From IMG/VR virus record IMGVR_UViG_3300042305_000639, positions 1 to 32,517 of that record: a stretch of DNA of 32,517 nt, one strand, 5' to 3'. The position numbers and the translations under genes were made by a program. Positions 14,101-20,500 of the stretch are shown here, in pieces; the stretch's first letter is position 1; each line of letters starts with the position of its first letter. Under the pieces are notes generated by a model, which saw only the letters and a program-made list of their open reading frames with translations, made no database searches and was not told the DNA's origin. The DNA is from a virus.

Positions 14101-14577
14101 GAAACTCAAACTTATACAGTAAGAGGAGCTCAAATCTTTAATAGTGCTGGTGTAGAAGTATTTAAAGGTGATAGTGTAGATAGAAATAAAGTCTTTGCAA
14201 ATCTTGCAGTTGCTGAGGGTCGGGCGGTAGTTGTTGAGCATAATGGATCTAAGTATGTGGTAAACAAAAGAAACCAAATTATATCTGGGATAACTGGTAA
14301 AATGATGCAGTGGGCAGAAAATAATGGTGATAGACTTGCAATAGTTAAGAAAGCTCAAGATAAGTTTGAGGCAAACACATTAAACTTAGAAAGTGATACA
14401 GTTAAAGACACTGAGATTACAGAAACACCAACACCAAATACTGGTAACATAACTCCAAGATTACTAGTATTAAATAGTACAGAATTTCAATCTTGGTATA
14501 AGGGTGAGTTAACAAAAAACCCTAACTTAGATGTCAATAAAGCATTAGATTATTATATTAAATGTAAAGGGTTATGA
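5149..14577 (+). CDS. Giant virion RNA polymerase of crAss-like type with N-terminal zincin domain
   Basis: A 3142-aa protein. The catalytic signature is DFDVD at D2255/D2257/D2259, preceded by a GLNSMEYM segment and an IIIPPSEIVAKSGA segment. This matches the Mg-binding double-psi beta-barrel of crAss-like virion RNA polymerases such as phi14:2 gp66, single-chain enzymes that transcribe early phage genes. A segment with K1892 (HKFALAPLIPS) and K1930 (TGSKVG) probably forms the partner barrel. Upstream is a zinc-metalloprotease motif, H781-E-A-W-H785, with a candidate third ligand at E831 or E835 (LEEYLAEDF). An acidic E/S/T-rich linker spans about 1042-1085, and Q/P/T-rich linkers lie near 620-690 and 2960. 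The stop overlaps the next start as ATGA, suggesting coupled translation. No Shine-Dalgarno is visible, as usual in Bacteroidota. The polymerase call is firm; protease activity is predicted from motif only. Confidence 0.9.
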   Translation: MKITCALSQSQSEKLYKTIYKSLTEAIKAGETFSPEQYMADLFDKIADKKDEDTAVKFLQQVPSIIRTIAAKPAFDNLDIKLDPIKELSLKFKNEVEGFNEVQKYFKPQVSERAKLALIKAKQNEALLTEQVDQTSEIKDPVRLRPFSSTVSTMQQLIPINPVTNKPILEEKVDPAKQRIFSAMEAIRADVELSDSTDPLAGITYQGRTLKLKPILLTELRKTHEAQLDKTTLNELIRAGAIKAQETNKEGVEGLKRIALVLTDADGNYLYFNQEGKIVTQEEGGGIVYQFMRDVRTGNGVYRLTNMYGTETSVKTPADIAAQMGITEEEARKLQQEEFKDLYKVKEATLKGDGPLLDLTSLTPGVKESVAQPYVDLRNLRKLPFVNNATFRTITPVMIGGTREAAKITLNGKEYSLDRPNLPIEFANNKRQASPLIRKIAAALANPNISNAEKYDFVSQFLSDKASPSTRRHELSYDPGTNTLIFKYNEKTYKQGSGKEIPLINEELIGKESIIEDVLLNAATDDKGNYYSAKMTYNDKALNNNRYRDYDLETNTINDEFTPYIPLLETLPNTRVKISQETDPGFFNSHMVFSIPTEFIKELQEDFKNPDPINVSQPVQPTTTDTETDIEAQKAEIEKKWKDKQAWYIKEVGDFDQWEKEKNAELAALEGTATQAQPVSTQDQSINNAISPNNTTDPADDFSDFMFRKGADLNGVTEEQIKNAEQWWNDSPLSKYMDFKTMVNIVNSDVYARFIGYASVLNGKFGKIEIGERGTMVDVYHEAWHAFTQIFLTKEQREKLYKEVAKQPGAFTLLDGTTVAFKDANYLQLEEYLAEDFRSYGIDQSAKKGQTTRNTLFRKILNFIKNLFSSKSTKDKLFKELYFAKSNPKFLKKYSPNIDTTSFKQLNRGVVSLTDPTIDALNRQDAKLVSESIDSYISEIIDAAAKFKGNKSGSISMLLGDNNKKAFYTRVRKDFETKLANARTSYAEIENDPDKAMEAAKLLNKIRIFQAALDNFGDAKGGLVKYHLENTTFNLLRQKYIEVEEDKTDVEEQTETEESSAKVEGVEESKSGEQIKDSKVGKKSLLDLASKETVYILKSLHKLENGKAVYNELGYKELANFTESWNNLMRAVNGEKNPEQIYDNIKQAAAEVYPEFKQLINSKLPSPSQVVQADNINDKISQNRLLTNFWQDVQKTRATYLQTTIFENGIAEVTKASIETASLANKFQAKFKGDLTNDYVIRSLENNIPMLDMDKIIEDFGKDGNLIIDKSFNFARAIGLYIDDLRVIKNELKKDQRAIQEYGLPYIFKTIVEINKASKKQNLTSEASEAITNFRMNPLQGLMKGIPASVLGKEVSQKNKIDKILGLQAKYGIDSSNFAVLNAERNLVFEHIEDHSVSMIIYALNKASNMKEFWNAGSEFEYLSYLDPKINSFTNRSQTLNSLFDIASDMEKRVGRSLQMFVNSGTQLENGEGTNTTSLDVHGKFLQELHSLLKGGVQEFMRHASKSSSFGARIEGGIPGGVGKGSDTRLWVDLDKFAIGTANNYVTKTHMIPYIAAELERINKFKTNKDLFKKYAGYNRKMPDGTMAGENFTAFDNVLTEDTKNEILEKVTDPNMRLEDYLKTDPVLAKKIATDVDNYFEQQTLDLLDFYSEAEYLSPDLLERLKVFNLSEEEATKVLMKAYAVNAWVHNFEMGSLFYGDLVQYNHEKEELHKRNTGSTSGGLKFRTDKAIQSLLTELNQKVSYAATIPGMDTLAYNGKFNTAILQDIKRDSKYIKPIEEALRKDYAERFAKSKLSEAEIKAEIDRRVAIEIEKYKGMEEGDGQGWITFDAYRALKMASGQWSDVQEELFKKVINNEPINAADVVEMFPVYKVQNYGHLANTDLPVMAMHKFALAPLIPSMIKGSDLENLHNQMMTKNIQYVTFQTGSKVGSVTSEVNKKGEAAADKIYSDDEQMSLMSDIKFTPNTIYLEYLKDVTQVPVSFKGKTVFSTQLRKLILSNLYEKGILDKHADLVKDYENTVDEYGNLLKMELLNDIGYEYKDGKYIGNFTEFLKVIQAELERRDLPEHQIEFINANPDNSLKTDLSLHLKSDDIEKILVALMEKRLVRQKIKGEALVQVSSAMTNGLWDNGLKNATDEDVRKYMGSNNLPFYDQTKDGTSAMKVAIALQGDFVNLLNLKHNDGEVIGTRQRLNQMIKDDKWMSQNEKAVTLTAVRIPVQGLNSMEYMQVWEFLDPSAGNIIIPPSEIVAKSGADFDVDKLTTFMPAISKDGKFIESAMDNEAIKRLIESNKDTPEGKATISRVISQQKAALENKLITSINNILKLPENYAALVRPNDTYLLKDDVADKLEDKVADYNRFRNYHGEAERPGTKAKRSISPTRTLEPLYNLHKHEANMIGKNVLGLVAIYNALHPVYNSLGAKMPKKYFDTYFDSSLGKYVEGTTPIETRLLTPHNTTKDNEISLSDIYTADGVDLISDLYSQMINGAVDVEKDAWIFFIQGNMELAPMILTLFKAGVPRDYAVKFLSQPMIREYAKELRLLGGSYADLVAGELEDAKAGKNKRAAISVLEKFGIQNAPAYVKSDIKTHRALSALIKKSGILNEEGQFDIKLLEKMLVADIQKDSLKDHQLAVFLHFLELQNQFSGFQDLLRLSNPDTTTSKTTQEMVLRKVLLSQMEKNSKVDPALVKKLRNESILGTFYDNDIIRQLIEPLFPLKNNPTVTKAIINLMVNRASDIKKSFGYGDDGKRMFITQYKNGLVNYLFQNAMYNYTQSDTDVLNIPSELIDRYFTGDVFFQNLDYSFADDMLTLIEENPNLKEKYSILNQLAKPELKEGQQILTLNDNKLLKSGQLAESYYENLKELADPNVEKVSNTEKNLYISNMFKLLPLMTIYQNGVGFSKYGFNEALPFDDFLAIMNPVSAEFISKENKVPDLTNVFNGIKDPKNRFFRNYVNIVPGRATVAPTQPSTQPKVTGTQITYTPKGKETQTYTVRGAQIFNSAGVEVFKGDSVDRNKVFANLAVAEGRAVVVEHNGSKYVVNKRNQIISGITGKMMQWAENNGDRLAIVKKAQDKFEANTLNLESDTVKDTEITETPTPNTGNITPRLLVLNSTEFQSWYKGELTKNPNLDVNKALDYYIKCKGL

Positions 14578-17500
14578 GTAAGTGTTTGAATTTAAGTGAT
14601 AGAAATGTTGCTAAACTTGTTAAAGACTTTGGTGAAACTACTGTGTCTCAGATGGTTGATACATATTTTGGTGACAATGTACCAACTTATGATGAGTTTA
14701 TTGCCAATAAAGAAATCAAAGAACAGCTTAACATAATTCCTATTTCTAAAGTAAAAAATGAGATTGGAACAACTTTTCCAAAACTGTTAAGCACTGATAG
14801 AATTATACAGTTGAAACAAGCTATTTCAAAAGCTAATAATAATAACTACAAAGCTGGTAATCCGGAAGTATATATGCTTGTCAACTATGATAGAGTAGGT
14901 GAAGCAGATTTATATACCTGGGGTCTTAGAAAAGTAAGTGGAATATTAGATGTGGAAGCTAAGATAGAAAGAGCTAAAGCAATGGTGAGAGAGAGTGTAA
15001 CTCAAGTGAGTGACCTAGAGAAAATGATAGAAAACAATGAACACTTTCTACCGGAAGAAGACTTTGAGATAGATAATGAACAACTAGAGAATGAAAGACA
15101 AGCCAGAGAGTTATTAAAAGAAGATGCTGAAAGAGCTGGTTTAGATTATGATGACAAATATTTGTATCAAGAACAAGGTAGATCACTCAGTACAATAACA
15201 GAAGAAGAAATAACTAACTTACAAAACACTATAGATTATGAACTATTAAGTGAACAAAATCAAGAACTTCCAAATAAGGGAGGTGCTGCATATGTTTTTT
15301 TAAAAGAGAAAGATGCAGAAAAATTTGCTTATTTATTAGACAAACATAATGAATTTCCAAAAACATTTAGAGTAACAAGTATAGTAACTAAATATGAAAG
15401 AAATGATAAAAACCCACTTAAGTATGAGGGTTATAATGTTTATAAAGATTTTGAGTATATAAAATCCAATAATAATAAAAAATCTAACTTATATGATATT
15501 ATAGATTTAGAAACAGGTGAGATATTAGCCAGTAAGGTTAGAGTATTACATTTGTCTCAAGATTCTAAAGCTAAAATAGCAGATAAATATGGGGTTGAAT
15601 ATACACCAACTAAAGTATTTAGCGCAAATAGAAGCATAGCCTTTGCTTTATACAGACAAAAACCATCTAAAGCTAAATATATAGCTCAAGCTAAAAAGTA
15701 TTTATATGATGCTATTAAGTTTTTAAATCCAGAAGAGTCAAACTTGACAATCAATCTTGATCAAATAGAAAACTTCTTAGATTCTTTTCCACAAGACATG
15801 TGGGATTATATTAATACTACTTATTCTTCTGAAAATTCTACAAATGTTAATGCATCAATCTCATTGCAAAATGATATTAAATTTAATTTACCAAAGCTTG
15901 GTCTTATAAAAGAACTAGAAAAAATAACAGAATTACCTTTATTAGGAGTAAGTTTTAAAAATTATGATAGAACTAATTCCTTACAAAAAGCTTTTAAATA
16001 TTCTGATAAAGATGGTGGTTGGGGTAAAACAATTACTATTGATAGTTCATTAACAGAGAGACAGTTAAAAAGTGCACTTAAATATTACTTAACCAGTAAA
16101 AACATATTTAAAGCCTCATCAGAAGAAGAAAATGTTAAAAAGTATGCTGAACATAGAGGAATAGACTACAATGAACTAAAAGAACTTGTTTTTGGTGATA
16201 TTGATAAAGCACTAGAAGATGTTGCTTATAACACATCAGGTAATTCAGATACAATAGAGGTTTCAAAATGGAGAGAATCTGTTAGAAATTATGACTGGCA
16301 ATCAGTTGAACTATTTTCTATACCATATGAAAATTTTCAAAATACAGTTAAAGAAAGAATAACTGAAAAATTTAAGGATAAAAACTTAAGTAATGGTATT
16401 TCACATTTAGAATATTTCTTTAACTCAAATTCTTTTAATTGGTTGAATATTAATTTTAATAACATTTCTGGACAATACTATGCATCAGACATGGAGACAA
16501 AAGCCAATGTTGGTGTAGAAAGTAAAATGGCTGGTATAATTAATCCTTTTGAAATTAAGTTATATAGAAAACCAATTCCTGGTAAAACATTTCTTAAAGA
16601 AGAAGAGGTATTTAATAGATTAGCAGCAATAATGCATGAACCATTCCATGCTTTACATGCATTATCTTATGGTACAAAAGAAGAAAAAGATTTAAGAGAA
16701 GCATTTGATAAATTATATAATACAGACTTTGGTAAAGAAATGTTAGAACAAACATTTGGCTCTGGTTATAATCAAGGACAACAACTATCATATGATGTGT
16801 TATATAAAGAATTTACTGCTTTTTCTGCTCAGTTAATGCTTTATCCAAAAGAATGGATCCAAAAAACTGACTTAAGAAGTAATGATATATTTGACTTTAT
16901 ACAAAAAATACAAACTTTACAAGATAAAACATATGATGAGGTTGTAATTAGTTTACAAAAAATAGGAGAAATAGAAAAAGAAACTAATGATGTTGAGTTT
17001 TTAAAATTATCTTTTTTAGAAAAACTATACAATTTTATAGTAAAAGCTTTAAATAAAGTTATTCCATTATCTAAAAAGTTTTTTAAAACAATAGCAGATA
17101 ACAAAATAGTTAATAAAACTATAGTTGAAGATGTTTTTGGTACAGTTGAAGAAACTGTAACTAAGACAGTCAAGCTTCCAGAAAATATAAAAAAATCCAA
17201 AGAAGAGTTTTTAATAGCTATGGATGAATTAAAATCTGCTATTAATGTTTTAATGCAGATAGATAGTAAAGCTTTTAGTTCAAATAACATAAAAGAGTTT
17301 TTTACAGCAGGTAAAAACTATCAAGAGTCAGGTTCTGTTGATGAAACTTTACAAGAATCTTTTAATGAAACAATTAAAAATGTACCAGGAGAATATAGCC
17401 AGCAAGCTATAGATACTGAGTTAGATAGAAGAATTGAGTCTCAGAGACAAATGGATACAGAAGAAGCTTCTGTTGATGATAACTTGAACCAACTTGATCC

Positions 17501-20500
17501 AGATAATCAAAAAACAATTTTAACAGCTACAGCATTTGCTGAAAAATTAGCTGATGCAATTGGAGCAGATTATAAATTTGTATCTGAAGCAGAGGCTGAA
17601 GCTATTCTTGCTAATTCACCAACACCATATGGCGGTCAATCTGGATTTTATCATGCTAATACAGTATACTTAGTAAAAGGTAGATTGTCTTTAGATACTG
17701 TGCTACATGAGTTTGCACATCCATTAGTCAAAGGTATATTAAAACAAAACCCAAAACTATTCAATAATCTATATGCAGCACTTGCAAGCACACCAGAAGG
17801 ACAAGATATAATTGAAAGAGTAAGACAAGAGTATCCAAATCTTCAGGAGGGTACAGATAGATTTAAAGAAGAAGCTATAGTAACTTCATTAGAGATAAAA
17901 GCAGTATCTAAAGTAAATGATAACTCTCCTTTTGGTAAGTTCATTAAAAACTTAATGTTTGCTATTAAGAAAGTATTGAGAAGCATGTTCAATACCAAAA
18001 ATGGTAATGCAATAAATCTAAATAAGTTAAGTGAGAATACTACACTTGATGAGCTAGCAGGTATGTTGTCTAATCCAGAATTTACAATAATGGATATGGA
18101 ACTTATACCTTCTGATATTGCAGAATTTAAAAATGAGATTACTGCAAAAATAGAAGAGCTTAACAATGTACCTAAAGAAAAGCTTCAGGAAACTATAGAT
18201 AGAGTGTATACTGATACACTGAATCAACTTAACACACTTAAGCAAGCACCATTTAAAGTGAAACAAGAATTGTTAAGTGCAAAAGGTACTAAAATACTTG
18301 GTTACATTAGAGAGGAGTTGGAAAAATATCAAACTGTAAATGTAAGACCACAAGATGTAGATCCGGAAAATGTTATTAAAGCCATTACTGATCATGAGAC
18401 AGAAATGAAGTTAAGATCATTAGCACTTATCAACTCACTTAATGAGCTTAAAGTATTTACTGATAGTATAAAAAATATACTTGAAGAATTAGAAAAGTCT
18501 AAAGATAAAAATACCAATGCTAATATATCTAAAGTGGTGTATTACAAAGGTTTTTTAAATAGTCAAATGAGAATGCTTGAAGATTTGAAAAGCATACCTG
18601 AGTTAGACAGAGATGGTGAGTTCTTTAGAAAGATAAACTCTATTGCAGATAACATTAAAGATGCAGAGAAAAAGATATATAACATTGAGTTTAACTTCAT
18701 TAGTGAGTTTTTCAATAATGAAACTGATTTAATGGCAAGTGCTGTTGAAAATAACTTCAGAGAAAGAGTTACTCTTCTATTAAAAGCAGAAGGAATTCCA
18801 GAAGCTGACATTGAAAAGTTTATTGATAAAGTAATCAGCAATCCTGATGGTACATCTATGACTGTTAAAGACATAGAACTTCCTATATCTTCTAGAAGAG
18901 CTAAGTATGTTGTAGATGCAGCAAAAGAATACTTCTTTAAAAGACTTGGTAGACAACAAATTGAAGAATATTTAAGAGGAGAAAGAGGTGACTTAGGCTT
19001 TTTCACTGCTTGGATTACCCCTTATTCTAATATGGATGACCCAATTACTGGTGGATTTGTAAAGTTCATTAAAGAAAAAATGAATGATGCAATGATGAGA
19101 AGTCAGAATCAGGCAAATGATATAACACTAAAACTTCTGCCTTTACTTAATGCTGTTGGTTATAATCCTAGAAAAACTAATCAGTTAGGAGACATGTTAT
19201 TGTTTACTGATAAAGTAGGTTTTACAAATAGTGATGGTGTCTATGAAGAGAAGGATGTACTTACCTTTTTAAATAAGTTTAAAAACTATAGAGCTGATAG
19301 AGCCCGTTTACAAAATGATTTTGACTTAGCTAAATCTAAAAAAGATCAAGCTAAAATGAAAGAGGCTTATGAAGCACTTGAGATTTTTGATGAGAAATAC
19401 ATGCATAGAAAGTTCACTAAAGAATACTATGATATACAAAAGATCTGGAAAACAGGAGCTAAAGTAGTCAATCCTTTTACAGGAGAAGAAATTACTATTA
19501 CTCCTAAAGTTGCCTTTGATTCATTCTTAGAGAGACAAGAGCAGTTAAACAAGATGAGTACTCTTAAGAATGTACACTTCTTAGAATTAGAAGATTTGTA
19601 TGAATTGGGTGACTCAGAAGAACAAGCTAAGTTAGAATATAACAGACTGTTTGATATCTATAATCTTGATGGTAAACCAAAAACTGGTGAAGAGCTTCAG
19701 AGAGTGTTGCTTAGAAAAAAACACAGAGAGCAAACAAGAAACATGTATGACTATTCTGCAGATACAGATAGATTACAAAAAGACTTAGATAATTTTGCTG
19801 CTAAACTAAAAGCTAGAAATATTGACCCGGAAGCTTTACCAGAAGAAGGTGAAACAATGAACCGGTATCAAAAAGAAATGGATAGGTTCTTTAGAAAAAA
19901 TCTTAAGACAGCCTATACATCTCAATACTATCAATCTAGACAACAGATCTTTGAAGACATCAGAAAGATAACTGAAAAAGCTGGAGTAAAATCTAAGGTA
20001 GCTTTAGAATTATCTGAGTTGTATAAAGAGAGATATAGACTAGCAAACTCAACTGCAGATGCTAATGGACAACCAAATGGTCTTAACTTTACAGCAAGTC
20101 AAATTGATTTACTAAGAGATATAGAAAATAAGATACTTGCATTAGAGGCTAGTTATAATAAAAAGACTGGGCTTACTCAAGAAGAAACTGCCAGGCTGAA
20201 TATTTACATGACTAAAGTTTCCGCAAAAGTTCAGTTATCTCCAGAAGAAAACCAAGATTTCTTAACTCTTTATAAGACTAAGAATGATATGGGTCTTACT
20301 GAACTTGAGATGCAAACATTAAATAGAAAGTTTGCAGAGTTAGCAGCATTGAGTGTTAAAGAACCTACAGATTACTATATTGAAGCATTTAATTATGCAA
20401 TAAGAAACACAGGTCTTCCGGAAATTACTGCAGATAATGCAGATACTTGGATTAACTCAGATTACTTAACTCAAGCTTTAGCAAAAGATAAAGAGTTTGC

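Noticed and set aside
1925-18266. Many 60-150-codon - strand frames opposite the giant genes
   Set aside because: They are antisense shadows of long, well-supported + strand proteins, with leucine/serine-rich composition and no recognisable domains.
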